From: Phallus indusiatus
Lineage: Eukaryota > Basidiomycota > Agaricomycetes > Phallales > Phallaceae
Reading direction: 5' to 3'
NCBI GenBank assembly: GCA_027605045.1
Contig: JAQFWX010000002.1
Coordinates: 2,604,001-2,668,000, forward strand
Length of the DNA: 64,000 bases
This document shows positions 11,718 to 25,400 of this stretch, in pieces; the stretch's first letter is position 1, and each line of letters opens with the position of its first letter. The translations under genes and the position numbers were made by a program. Below the pieces are notes generated by a model. The model did not search any database. It worked only from the letters and a program-made list of their open reading frames with translations, and had not been told where the DNA came from.

Positions 11718-14623
11718 TATATGATATCACTCACGAATACGACTGCTTTTGTTCTTCAAGCCATTATTATGATTCTCCATCTTCTATATCTTCCACCTTT
11801 GTTCTTTTTTTGGATAGTCTTTTTTTTTCATAATGCTTTCTTCACGACGCACTGTGATGAGTCATTTGTCGATTAGCTAAAGGGGAATGAAAGACCAGCC
11901 ACGGGTACACATAGTTTGCTTGTTTCTTTTTGGCATTCGTTTCTTTAATAAATATAACACAGTATATATAAGTACCTCTCTTTTCACTTTTCTCTCTTCA
12001 CGTCTCATTTCATCCACTACGTTCGAGCTCGTTGGATGTATAATATTATGATTTACGCCCCGCTACTAATACACTTCTTAGATATCCGTTCAAACAATTG
12101 ATGTAGTCTCGTAAGCCTGTCATTGACTGATAAGGTCGTTTGCGTTCCAGATACGTCGCGACTCGAATGCCAAGGTTGTGCCCTCGAGATCTACATGGGA
12201 TTTGCAAAACAAACTAACGTTGGCGTCGAGATGTCCTGACGGGTAAACACGCGCACATGGCGGAGTACAACGATAACGAACTTCAAAATTACTATTTCAG
12301 GCTTAGATATCCCCGCTAAAACATCACTTAAGACTGGAAAGTTTTTCGGTCGAGCGTTTGGTACTAAAGCACATACTCAGATTATTTGATAATTTGCCTG
12401 AATTTATCTGGCCCGTTCCTACATTTAAGGACGATAAAACGCCGGATGGAGGGCAACAGCGTTTTCTTTTTTCCTTGGATAAAGGTTTACCCCACACACG
12501 CGGGGCTTTCGCGACGCTACTGCTTTCTACAAACCCTGCTTAGCTGACCCCTGTCTCGCTACGATATGCGGCTTCCGACCCTCGGGAACATTCGGGCTCA
12601 TCTGAGATTGTCAATAAAAAGACTGAGACGCTGGCTATATATGTAGTCCTGAAGCTTGAGGCTTTGAGGACTCAGAACTAGGGGCCAAGATCTACAAATC
12701 CTATTCAGAAATTGTAGACAAATCCGAGCCACGCAAACAAAGTACGTGTCCGTTTGAGTAAGGCAGTTCTGCGTGCATATATTCACCTGTGTCCAAATAT
12801 ACCTTCAATTGACCGGATTTTTTGTCGAGATTAATGCCCGTAAAGAACTGAAGTTATTCCTGTGCACAAAACAAGCATGTGTTCTCCGAGTCATGGTCAC
12901 ATCAGATTTCAATGCCGATTTTTCTAGTCTTTATAATCAACTGCCTCCAGTTTTAATGATTGCGAGAGCACAAATTATCAACCGATAATTCATTATAACG
13001 CGAACAATCACTTTCTTCATTCTTTATGCCCACGCCTAGCAGGCAGTCGCGGATCTACGTACATGTATATACATACCCTCATTTTCCGACATTCATTATT
13101 TAAGTTTGCCAGCTCCGGGGTTCTCGCTCACTTTGATGCTGCTTGAGGCCGAAATCAAAAATTATGCATTCTATGAAATTAATTCAATTGAAATTACCCG
13201 AACGGGTCGAATCTGTTGAAACCTTTCGGCAATCTTCGCGTATCTTCTATTTCTCAGATTACTTTGTATAAATGTGTATGTATTTATGTACATGTATCTG
13301 CGTGACTAATAATTGTTGTTGAAAATACACCAATCGGCTCGTCTCCAATTTAGATTCGCTCTTGTGGACATAAAACTTGCAGTCAAGCGCAAGACCGAGC
13401 GATCTGACTTGAAACAGTCGTCAACGTACTTTATTTTGATGAAAATTTAAACGCAGCGCCATCGTCAGGCTTCGCTTGGTATTGTGTTAGCCAATTTTTT
13501 CTGGCACAATTGAAAGTATCAAGGATAAATCATAATGCGGTGAACGTAAATTAAAAGATCTTTTGACAAGGTGCTAATCGGTCACCATATACATTAATGA
13601 AAAACCTTTTCAAGCGTGTTCCTATGACTCGGATGGCGGTAGAGAGCATAGCCATAGAATGCGTTGGTGAGAAAACAGCCAGTCCTACCACTTGTTTGTT
13701 TTAAAGGTCCCTATGTTATTATAAAGACGCTGTTTAAACGAAAGCTCTCGAGGATCTAGGACCAAGCCGAAAGGTATTATTTCACGTATCAACCGAATTT
13801 CACTATTCAGATATTCACCACTGTTCGCCTCGGTACGAATGACCAGTGTGCTTAGCGGGGTAAAACTAGAAAGCTTCATAATCGGTTCATTCAATCGTTG
13901 CGAATTGAATTCTGATTTGATGGAGGATCACCCACGTTCGCTTCTGAACCGTGAGGTCCCTATGTGAAAATCCGAATATAATTGGCGTAACCAAAAAAAA
14001 AAGACAGTGTATATGTGTGCAAATATTTCGATAGTTGAAGTGAAACGATATCACAATCACAATCAGGATCGAAAATTTTATCGTTATACAAGTTATTATA
14101 TAGGGACGTTACATATCATTGATAAATCAGGAAATGGAAACATACAAGAAGTTCACGTCAAACGAATATGAACTTGTGATGGTGATGGATATATATAACC
14201 TGGAAACGGTGTGAAATTAAGATATCACTTACATTTTCAAATTGTTTAATAGCTTGTAAGAACTAGTACTTATCCGGCGTCGGTCCAGTGTTGTACGACT
14301 TGATGTAGAGGGAGGTGTCCGGTGCACTGCATCGTCGTTCTAATTTGCTTTATAATGTGGTCGAGATTCTCATTGGCCCTGACTGCGCAAAATTGAGGGC
14401 AGTGACCAAGCCTCGTCGACTTCCCATGCTATTATCGAAAGGACTCTTCGACCCCGTGGTTCTGCCAGAATCGGTTGAAAAGTATTCCCAAAAATATTGG
14501 TACTGCATCCACATGGTGTCCATTACCACCCGATAAGGTATACGGCATAAAGAAGCAATAAAACTTCTGCTTCTTTCTGGAGAAAAAGCCTTGGTTCATT
14601 GTTAGCGATCCGTCGGAGGTCTA
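11718..14623. other. 2.9 kb intergenic region
   Basis: This is the 3' side of the kinase gene and the 3' side of the minus-strand cyclotransferase gene. A T-rich tract follows the kinase stop (11790-11840). No exon chain, RNA gene or repeat could be supported; the short open frames have no family features. Confidence 0.55.
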
Positions 14624-15439
14624 TCAAAACACAATACGCCCTACCTCATGAAGTAAAAGAGTTAGCAATAAAGGAATTGCCCATAGAAACAGAAAAATTA
14701 TTGCTGGTATAATTTGAAGACCACTCCTCTCGTCACATGGTGTTTCATTTAGCATTCGACAATATTCAGTTGGGAAATTCTGTTCTAGAAAAAATTCCTC
14801 AGTCTGGCTCAACGTTCGTGGATTTTCTTGCAATCTACCTTTAAGACACAAGTTTTACTCACCGGTCGCACCGAGCAGCATTGAATCTATGTACCGCCTG
14901 GATGGTTTGCTATTGTTGGAGTACGGGGTTGGTTTCGAAACTAATGTATGTGCAAAGATTTCGATATTTGTGCTGCAGCTCCTTTCACTGACATCTTCGG
15001 ATGAAAGAACATGATTGGCGAGACGTTCAGTAAGGGGATAGCATTGCACTGCGACTTCCTTATAAGGTGTTCCTTTGCATTCCAACGCAATGAACGTTTT
15101 ATAATCTTCCGCTGTGAGGAGATATGCAACCCCTAATACACTCGACGATTCTTCCCTGCTGTCATCTTCACAAATACGACTTGACACTGGTTCAAGTCTT
15201 TTTAAGCCATTGTACACCTCGGTGTTGAAATGGTGAATCTCTTGACCGGGTTTCCTGATCTCGAGATTAGCCAAAACGGGTTCCCAGAACGGTAAGAAAT
15301 GGACATTGAAGCGTAGTTTGGCATTAGGAACGCACACGACGTGAGAAGCTAATGGAACGACTCCTTGCTTTAGCAAGCACTGAGGTGAGATGCTCGATCC
15401 ATAGGCTAAGTACCATCGATTGTCCTGAATTTTGGTCAT
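14624..15439 (-). CDS. Gamma-glutamylcyclotransferase-like protein with a hydrophobic C-terminal tail
   Basis: The first exon (15439 to about 14855) encodes ~194 residues with the cyclotransferase signature WYLAYGSS near the N terminus. LGVAYLLTAEDY and the segment around ALECKGTPY follow, where the acidic residue matches the catalytic Glu of the GGCT fold. Enzymes of this fold release 5-oxoproline from gamma-glutamyl peptides. The glycine-loop motif is YGSS rather than the usual YGSN. A second exon (to 14624) adds about 65-70 residues ending in a hydrophobic run (IIFLFLWAIPLLLTLLL), suggesting a tail-anchored form. The intron between them is very short (24-36 nt, depending on the acceptor), so that boundary is uncertain. 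An in-frame GTG/ATG-less extension exists upstream; the ATG at 15439 is chosen because it directly precedes the conserved domain. Confidence 0.75.
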
Positions 15440-18400
15440 ATTGGAGAATGGACGAGAGGAAGCTTTGAAGTCCAAGAGACGAAAATCGATGTACAACTCG
15501 AAGATTGGGGCGTATTCTTTCAAAAGAGTCAATTTATACCAGAAATCGATGTCTACTCTGAAATATTACCAACAGAGAGTTGCTTGTGACGCATGGCGGT
15601 AGGTTTCTAAATGGGTCTTCTCAGGGATTGTGCTCAATATATACATAGGCCCAGATATGGATCATTAGGGTTTACACATCAGTCAAGAGTCAGGAAAAGA
15701 TCAAGACTTAGACATATAGATCTTAATTGCAGATATACTGTGGTCCTTGGTATATGAGTAAATTTAGATCGAAGTCGTTGGCTTTGAAAAAAAAAAGCGT
15801 TACATAGTCTCGAGAACTTCAATGAAGGAGCTGGTATTCATGCTAGTGCACTGAAGACTCCGCCAGGGCCGGCGTTATTTCAAATTACATTGACAAACAT
15901 AACCGGACGGTTATAAAACTGGTAATTTGGTTCATTTCAGATTGAGGTTCAGAAAAAAGCCGCCGTTGGCCGTGGCTTTCCAAAATATGATTGACGATGG
16001 TGAGGCAATCGCGCGCAGGAGATCTGCGGTCCATAATTTATTACAAGCTAATATGCTCGCATTTAACAATATCGGTACAAAGACCATATACAGGATAAGG
16101 TAAGTCGCACCGTGCATAATATCGGTTCAATTGCGGTCACGCAAAAGCCGTCGATATACATATGTTGTGTGCACGCGTAGGTACCACGCCTGATTGAGTT
16201 ATGACCCATAGCATCTCCGTAGGAGAACGCCCCTTGCAAGGGCCCTCAGCTTGAGCTTACATTATAGGTATGATTCAAAGTTGTATTACCTTCCCCTCTC
16301 TCAACCCTCCATCCTCTCCATCGATGTTCCTCTATTTTCTCCCTCTTGAACGATCCTTGAATAAAAGGAGTTACGTGTATACATATATCTAAACTCGTTG
16401 CTTGTGCCTCGGGTTCGTTACCTTATGTTCGATCAGAATTAACATGCCTCCAAACTTACCATGAAATATTGCCGGTCCGAGACTTACGCAGTCTATCGCC
16501 ATGTACGATCTAGTAAGAACTCTAGCTCATTAATCCGGGGTTTTCCTCTTCTTCTTTACAACTGCACTTATTACTATTGCACTCTCAGCAGAACTTTCAA
16601 TAGCGATAATAATCGGAAAATGATATGACCGCTGAGGACCTGAGGAGTCTGGCGATCGTACCTATCAGACAAAACCCTAAGTCCGCCCTTTTCGTATCGC
16701 CAACATAGTATAGTAATTCATTGAACGACCACGGCCCACGCCAGCAATGATTTCTATTTCGTTGAATTGCTCACTCAATCGTCGGGTGACAATTGGGAGT
16801 ACACTTATCAAACCGGAATATTCATGACGCTGATGATATATGGCTGATTTCTGAAACCTAGTACCCGAAACAAGATAAATACGTGAGACCGTGATGGCGA
16901 CTCACTAAGCATCTAGGATGATACATTGTGTCTTCATCGAGGTGTTTATGTTATTAAGAAATCAAGTCAAATTTTTTGACGTTTTTTGGGCTGGATCATG
17001 CCTGCGATTTTGAATGACACTGACGAGTTTATCTCGGTCTAAGATCCCCGTCAAGTCTTTGCCATATGTGACAACCTCTGACACAACAAGAGGCCAAAGC
17101 ACATGGTCTTTCGCTCGCTTTTTCTTACTCAAACTCTATCCTGCCGAACGTTTGGACATTCGGGGTGTTTCATTATGCCAGACTAGCATCTGCAAAAATC
17201 TTTATCAGATAAATGACCGATGTTTGCATCAAACACAACGTACACTAAGCCATACGAGACTGAGACGGAGTCATATGTTTCTGCGCGCAGTTGAAACATA
17301 ATAACTGTTGAGTGATATTTGGACGCGTACGCGGGTATGCCGTCCATCCGGTTCGATATCGGTAGATCGAATCAAACGTTCTCAAGCCATTGCGCCCATA
17401 AGTAATAGGTGGTCTATATTTAGCAAAATTTACCTTCTCAACGCCACGTCGGATAAATTCAAAACGATTGATACCGGGACTTGAGCTCTAAGCCCGGCTC
17501 GGCTGTCTTTTTAGCTGTTTTTTTTTTCGAAAAGGAGGAACTGGTTTCAGAACTGTCGTGCTTAACGTTGTGATAGCGGTTATAACAGTCTCTGTGTTCG
17601 AAGCAATCGGCTGATAAGAGGACAGATCTTTTAATTTTAATTATCTCTCGATCCGTTATGAACGGCGACCCTGCAATTACCCCGGCGGATTTAATTAAGG
17701 TGGGAACAGTATTTTTCCAGAAAAGATGTGAAAATTGAATTGGGACACGAGAACACACATGGTACTGAACTCAGAATCCAGATTCACTCTATAATGGATC
17801 ATGATTCACCAATATCATCATCTTTTGTTCAAGGTTCAGCATAAATATACACTGATGAATTACTATTATAGCTTCTAACCTATACTGAGAACTTTGACGA
17901 ATTGAATAAAGTAGTAATTGCAAATCGAGTTTGCGTTTCGTGAGGAGCAGCTGCATGTTATCCTGCTTAACGCCAATCAAAAGTTTCCATTTTGAAAAGA
18001 GTTACTGATTCTACATTGTCAGTTACGTTCGTGCATTATGCATGACTCATCGCTTAATGGTAGTATTTAGTCAGTTCTGAATAATTTTCGACCTGTCGTT
18101 TATTAATTTGAGATCAGAGAATATAAATATTTAATTCAAATAGTGCAAATTTACTTTGACTTGTCATAGGCGCAATTTGCCGGTGACCGGCCATAATTGG
18201 GAGTCAATACAAAAAGAGAACAAAGCAAACGGCAGAATGTTTTTCTCAGGATATTGAAGATCACAAGATTCGGAGTAGGCCGGAGCAATGACTTTTCCAA
18301 GATCGTTGCAAAAGCAACGAGTTACTTTGGAAATGACCAAACATTATATCTGCGTGTTTATTGTCGTTTTTGGCATACTCGGAGATAGACTATAGAAAGG

Positions 18401-19529
18401 TTTAGCTTGAAAATGAAACTGGGCTGTTTATGTGGCTTGATTAAATTCAAAAGCTTTTATTGATAGTTCTAAGTGCTGCATTATGAGCGCCAGAATTAAT
18501 GCACAAAAATTGAGTGGATATAATAAATACCGGCCTATTCTTAATTGACAACCAAAGATCTGATCTAATATAAGAGATCTCGTTGAGCAAACAGTCAATA
18601 AACAATCAATCACAAGCGACAGGGGGCCAGGGCGGTGGGGCGGAGCCTCGACTGGACTTTGAACAAAACTCAGTGATACTTCGAAACTAAACCTAATTGG
18701 GTCAAGTAAGCTATTGCCATGCAGATTAATAAAAATGTACTGCTTTCGTAAGTTGGTTAGCTATTACTATGCTTACGGTGGAGAAGGAGGGTAAATAATC
18801 AACGACCAGAGCGAGCTTAGGTACAGAAATAAATGTGAGACGATTTTTTTATCATCGTCGGTCTCACCACCCAACTCCGACTTCAGGCGCCCAGAGTTAC
18901 CATTCTTGTTGACTGAAAACATAGTCGTTTTAGGGCGAGTTAATTGAGGGGGGAGTAAATCAAAAGCAATAACTGATAGAGCTGCAGGGGAGGAAAGTGG
19001 TCATTCTTGAGGGACTATCCTCGCGACATGTTTTTCCAGAATTATATTACTTAGGGACATACATAAATATTTCAATCGCCATGTTTTGTTTGTTGTTTAT
19101 CTTCTTTACTAAAGCTTAGTCCCAAATCTCTTGTGCCAATCATACGGTAACCCTTTTAACGCTTAAGAATCCAAGAAACATATAAAGTTGCCTTATTAAG
19201 GTGGCCTCGCCCGACCCTTACCCGTGCATTTTTTCAAAGCTATACGTACGCACTTTGAGCTTTGGCTTTGGGTAGGCGAAGGTGCGGTTCATACCTCTGA
19301 GTCAAAGTCAGGCCCGTTTTATGCTTCTTTGTTTTTTATTTTTCATATTGATCTCAGTATCAAGGAATGCACCGGTGATTACAGAGACTCCACCTCCCGC
19401 CGCCTCGTTGTTCCTCCTCTTCTGCATCGTTCGTCCGCATTTGAGGAAGCTGAATCTGTTAAAACTATAATTCATCTTGTAATTGTTCTCGGCCCATTCG
19501 ACACCGAACAACGCTTTCGCTCCCTGTAT
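15440..19529. other. 4.1 kb non-coding stretch between divergent genes
   Basis: This lies between the 5' ends of the cyclotransferase (-) and homeodomain (+) genes. Only short open frames occur. One at 15932-16117 (minus) is hydrophobic but isolated. No tRNA, repeat family or exon chain was found. A CT-rich transcribed-looking leader precedes the homeodomain ATG at 19530. Long upstream regions are plausible for a developmental regulator, but nothing specific is demonstrated. Confidence 0.5.
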
Positions 19530-21732
19530 ATGAGTCCAACTTCTTCACCCTCGTCCTCCGCTGGTTCACCTCCCGATTCGAGTCCTGCTGATACAACCTT
19601 CAGTGCTAGCGACGTTGCTTCCACTTCTACCTCACGACCTTCCTTTGTTCCGTTGTCATTTCCACCACTTTCTCGACTTCCGCCTTCCGCCAGCTCAGAA
19701 CAACCATACCAGCCGTTCAGAACACGGAATCAGTCACCGTCACTTTCGCCGCCCATACAACATTCAATATTGGCGAGCGAGACATCTGCAGCAGCTACTC
19801 GCCGCCATGAAGAGTTTGAATACGGTAAGCAATCTTTCCTTCATAACAGTACCGGAGACTGACGCCCTACCTTCATCTGAGCAGGAGCCAACTCTGTTAA
19901 GACAGAGGAATCTGAAAATATTCCTGGCACATCAAGCAGTCATCAACGTCACTCTCCTCAGATTGGAAAGAAAAAGCGAACGCGTACATTGACTACACCT
20001 CAGCAGTCGGCTGTTTTGCACGCTTTGTTAGCTCAGGTACGCACGGCTCCATTACCTTAAGCTGAATATTTTTAAACACTCACACAATCCCCGAAGAGTC
20101 GGTTCCCTACGACGGCGATGCGCGAAGAAGTGGGACGTGCTATTGGTCTGAGTGCCCGTAAAGTACAGGTTAGCATTCACGTCTTCTTCCTCTTATGCAA
20201 GTGCCGAGGTCTCAGAAGGCAATTCTCTAAATTGCGCTTGTTTACTATTTTTTTTTTCATTACGCAGGTGTGGTTTCAAGTAAGCAAAAATTTTCTATGG
20301 AATATATAAGAGATAAGTGTAGAACATAATCGTACATTTTTTTTGGATATTGTAGAATCAACGCCAGAAAGCACGGAAACCCCGCAGTCAAGGTCGGTCA
20401 GCTTCAGTGGAGCCATCGCTGCCATCTGGCTCTGGCTCAGGACCACCGCCCCAATTTGGACCATTCAACCCAGTCCCAATCTCGCAAAGTTTCTCAGCGG
20501 AAAACATCCCGATTCCCGCGGCGGGATCGTCGTCGTCAACTGATTTGTCCAGGAAATCCTCTCTTTATGACGAAGACTTGGCTTCGTCTGGCTCTCCTTC
20601 GATCATGAGGGGGCTTCCCATGTCCATTCCTACGCCTGGTTCTGGTGGCGGGACTTCCAGCTCCATGGAGTCCGAATTTCACATGGGCGTGGGTACAACG
20701 AGTCCAAACTATTCCCCAGTATTAACGACGACGGCATACAATGAAACGCGACAATTTCACCATCCCGATCATCGCGCAGGCGTGGGTAGCATTGGAATGC
20801 CGCTCAAAATTGAACTTTCCCCCGTGTCGCTTCGCTCCTCCATACTCGACTCTCGTTATGGGCATAAAGGGTCAGCCACCCCCCCTCACCCGCCATTCTT
20901 GCATTATTCTCCTTCAGCCGGCAGTCGCGCTATCAATCCCAATAGATCCCCATCATCGGTTTATCCGTTTACGGTAGGAACAGGGGCAATAAGAGAGGAA
21001 GACAAGCCCACACGACCATCAGACTCGTTCTTTCCGGAGGCACCAATTATTCTCCCGCCCATTCGGCTGAGCAACGACCCGACTAGCAGCAGCCCCCATA
21101 ACAGGGGCGGTTCGGAGAGTAGCAACTCGCTCGCTCGACCAGACCCGCACCTCCGGTATTCAGCTTCCTTTCCCAGTTACTCACAAGATCCTGGTAACTT
21201 GCGCTCTACCCCTCCTTCACTCTCTCGTTCTTCAGCTTCTGGTCTTCCTCCACCTTTTACATTGCAGCCGCGACCCCAATGGGATTGGGATAGACCATTG
21301 GGTACCGTACTACCGACTATTGGTCTACCACCAAATGCAACAAACACTGGCATCGTTTACAGTACAGGGCTTAGACAACCGCATCAATCACCCAATTTCA
21401 TGCATCCCCGTCCACGAACGACCTCTGATCCCGCTCCATCACCTCCAGACACTCGACAATCAGCATTGCTCACAGAACCTTGGCCTTTACCACCAAGCCA
21501 GTTGATTGATCCATCGGCGGCGCAGCGACGAGCATTAATAGAGAGAGAGGAGCAGCAACGGTTGCAGTACGATGTAACCAAAACAACCGCGAGCGGGGAA
21601 ATAAGATCTACCGAGACCCAACCCAGTGCAAATTCTCCTTCCAACCGGCCTAGAGCAAACGAGGGTCCTCAACGGGAGCATAGATCCTCCGCCTTCACTC
21701 TACAACCGACGCGCGACTATCAAGTAGAATGA
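19530..21732 (+). CDS. Homeodomain transcription factor
   Basis: Five exons (19530-19824, 19885-20036, 20097-20168, 20268-20279, 20356-21732) give about 635 residues. The homeodomain lies at residues ~128-187: a basic arm KKKRTRT, helix 1 with QQSAVLHALLAQ, helix 2 with REEVGRAIGL, and recognition helix VWFQNQRQKARK. The WFxNxR core is intact (Trp, Phe, Asn, Arg). The domain is split by three introns, and helix-3 residues VWFQ are encoded by a 12-nt exon. The flanking regions are Ser/Pro rich and probably disordered. It is most likely a nuclear DNA-binding regulator; several agaricomycete homeodomain proteins act in fruiting-body development. It does not look like a paired HD1/HD2 mating-type locus, as no partner gene is adjacent. 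Confidence 0.93.
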
Positions 21733-22487
21733 AGCCGTACTCAAGCTCAAGCGTCCCAGTTCCATTCTCAGTTTTTCGTTGAAAAGGATCCAACGTCTCG
21801 TAGGTTCATGACACGGAGAACATCGCGTTTCAGGCCATAAGACTCCCTCCCATTCATTCATTATTTGTTCTCACCCTTCGTTCTATATTCCCTCCATTTT
21901 CAGAGTATAATATCGACCATTCCTTTGGAATCCGGTCTACTTCGTTCAAATACTATTTTTGTTTTTCAAACTATGCATATATAATAATAGATTAAGTAAA
22001 GTGAGGTGCTTTCTTTTGTTCCTTATTTTCGATGGCTCGAGTCAAGCTTGTTGGCTTCTTTTCGAATTTCCAATTCTTTTTTCCCATATTTTTTTTACTG
22101 ATTGCCTTTTAAATTACGCTTATTTAATTTAGGTTTTCACAACTTTTTTTACCTATCTTTCTCCCCATTTCAGTCACATCTTTATCTTCTTTGTCCCTCT
22201 CCCCGATTTTTTTTTTTCAAATCACGTCTTCCTCGTCGCACACCATTCAGATTACTGCATTTTCTACTTTTCATCACTTATATGCACTTTTAGTCAGATA
22301 TATTCACTTCCTCGTTCTTCTCTTTTTTTTTTCAGTCGTCATTACTTACTGTATCATTTAACCTTCACCGTGGTCTTCCCCTTTACCCTCAGATAGTTGC
22401 ATTATAATTTGAAGATAGAAATTTAGATATTAATTTTTTAAATGGAAAGGTCTTATGCAAATGTAATACACGGAATTTGCATTATGT
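21733..22487. other. Convergent 3' region, pyrimidine-rich
   Basis: This separates the 3' ends of the homeodomain gene (+) and the RING gene (-). It is strongly T/C-rich on the plus strand from about 22020 to 22380. It probably contains both 3' UTRs; no independent gene is seen. Confidence 0.6.
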
Positions 22488-25400
22488 CTACCTACTAATT
22501 CGTAATAGCAACGTTGCTTTGAGTGATTTTTCCTTCGAGGCCAATAGATCTCGATGCTCGCTCTCCACATGCAGCGTCTCTGAAGAACCGTTGTCGCTAA
22601 GTTTTCCGGATGGATCATGCCCTATGACCTCGCTTGCCGCGCCGACACCGTGGAGGTCGTCAGGGGGTACCGCAGGGCTTGAAACCTGCAAAGAATGGGT
22701 AGTAGCGGAAGTCTTGTCCTTCACTTTTTTCTTTTCTTCTTCTAGCCGCTTTAACAAATAACTCCTAACCGTCTCTGAAAGACGCGTAGCGGCAGGCACT
22801 GGGCTCAGACGATTTAGTGCAACCACATCCATGGACTCATCAGCTTCAACACGCTCGGGAGCCGTCAATGGAGGGCCATCCCGCATTTTAGCTAGTTTAG
22901 CTCGTGTCCGAGCCATAATCTCTCGTGCAGACATACTACGCGAGATGTTTGAAACAAGTATATCAGATGATGGTAGTTTTTGTGGCGTCACGTCGAATTT
23001 AGTGGCATCCCTGGTAAAAGAAAAAATATTATTAATATAATTTATCATTATTATTTGAAAAGTGGCCCGCAAACTTCAATTCGCTTAATTAACGAGATGA
23101 CCCTTCCTTACCTGCCATTCTCGGAAGAAACACTGTTACTCTTCTCATTTGTGGATACTTCCGTAGTGCGATCCGCTTTGAAAGCCGCCGTCGTGGCAGA
23201 ATAAGAAGACGAAGAAGAAGAAGAAATGCCCAACGTCGAACCGTTAGTTCGTTTAGGTGTCGCGCTATTCCCAAATAGGTGGGCATGTAACAGTTCCGAA
23301 GGTTTCCGTTGTCTTGTCTGGGAAGTCATGCCATTCGTTAGGTCTTCTGAAGCAAAAGATGTCTGTCGGCTGGAGCCGGATAAAGGTTGAGCTTTGCCTG
23401 TTTTGTTTCCCCCCTCCTCGTCGCCGCCCATGGCCAACAATTTCGCTTGACCCTTAATGCTTATCCCCCGATTTAGATGAATCGGTGCGTCCGGGAAATG
23501 ATCCGCCGGAAGTGGTGATCGCGCTCCTGCTCCAGCTCGTGAATCAGCATTATCATCATTCCAAGCGCGTGATGGTTTGGGTTTGCCGTCAGAAACGCTT
23601 GTTGATGCTGGCCTTCGATCTGGTTCTCGTCGTGTTTCGGCTTCCGGCGACATGTATGAGGATTTTTCCCTCGAGTTGGCAGGGGATCCGGACGTATTCG
23701 AAGGCTCTCCTATTCCAACAGCGTCGTTGGAAGTTGAATCGGGACGATAAGAATCCAGATTTTCGTGGCGAGGGAAGAAATGGCGGCGACGATGACTAGA
23801 ACTATTATCCACATTATCTTCCTCTATACGAGCTGATTTACGCGGCGGCACCAAATATTTGTTTTTTTCTCTATCAGGAGAGACAGACACGGACCGTTGG
23901 CGACGCCTTTTGACAGTATCATTGGTTCGTGGGGTATTTTCGGCCCTGTTTGATTTCCACGTGTCGCGCTTTAATCGGGACCGGCTTCGACTCCGGCTTC
24001 TACTTCTGTCATAAGTCATTTTTGTCGTTTTGCCTTTTCCTTTAATATCTTTATTGTATTCATGTTTAAGGCTGCTATCATCACGTGTTCTGCGTCTTCT
24101 TGGAGAACGCGAACGAGAACGATGCTGGCGAGGCGATGACCGTGAGACGGCTCGAGACCGATAGTGATATTGATATTGATGCAGGTCATCACAGGCATCA
24201 GAAGGAGAAGAGGGAGGTGTAGGAGTAAATGCCTCTCGCGGAGAACGTAAAAGTGGGGAATCTACGCCGGTTGATTCCTCCCTTCTGGCATTGCGGCCTG
24301 ATGATTCAGCATGATGATGATGAGATGAAGACGAGGCCTCCCAGTGTCTTGGATGTTGATTAGGAAGAGGTTTATTAGGTGGGGGTGGGATATCAAATGG
24401 TACTTCATACTGCAGATAGAGAAACAAAATGAGAATTAACGCTGTCAAACCTGTTTGAGTCTACTTACTTGAACAGCCTTATCGTACGCGTTTAAATCTT
24501 TATAGGGTGACCGTAAATACGAATAAAGTTCTGACGATAAAAAAAAAGACAAGGTTGAGAGTTGTTCATTATTTGCCGGCGGAAAAAGACGAAGTGCCCA
24601 TATATTGGGCCAAAAACGTTCTTATTGTCAAAGTTTACCAATTAAGTTAGTACTTACCATGTGCGAAATGCTCTGCATTTGGAAATCTTCCCCGGCTTGG
24701 TTCATCAGGTTCGCCAATATGATATGGAACATCCATATCTAAGAATTCAGCCAACAGTTTAACAGCGGATTCCGAGCGGATATCTATTGATTTCATTAAG
24801 GATAGGGTGAATGTCGTAAGAAACTAGAATTGAATGGGCAATTGAGATTAAACCATGTCCAAAAAAAAGTGGTGTTACGTTACCTCTATGTCTAAATTAA
24901 TCCAAACATGTAACTCCCTTCGAATAAATATTGTAGCACGCGTGATAATATCTTGAGAAGCCGCGAATTGGGCAGATGTTGGAGCAGGCCGATAGCGGGT
25001 ATGTGAATTCGAGGCCACATGCTAGAGAATATATTTTAGTGAGAAGAAATAAACAGTCTAGAAGTTTTTTAAGTGTGTGAGGACTTAAAATAGATTTACC
25101 AGAGCATACAAATCATGACGATATATCCATCGACGCCTGGAGATGGCCAGCTCTAATTGGTCTGCTCTCTGTTGAGCAGTCTGAGCATTCATTCTGCGGC
25201 CCCACAGTTCACGATTTCGCTAGTTTAAAACATTCATTAAACTCGTTATTTCTCGAATTGATACAAGGTAAAGGTTCGACATTTGTGAACCTACCTGAAC
25301 TGTGCGTGTCTCAGATGGCCGAAGAGGGTCATTCGTCGGGATTGGTGAAGAGGGTAAAGGTGTAAGATAATGTTTTGAATAATCATAATCCGAGCGAAAG

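Noticed and set aside
15932..16117. Hydrophobic 61-codon minus-strand open frame
   Set aside because: It is isolated, without flanking exons or family motif; AT-rich DNA easily yields hydrophobic frames.
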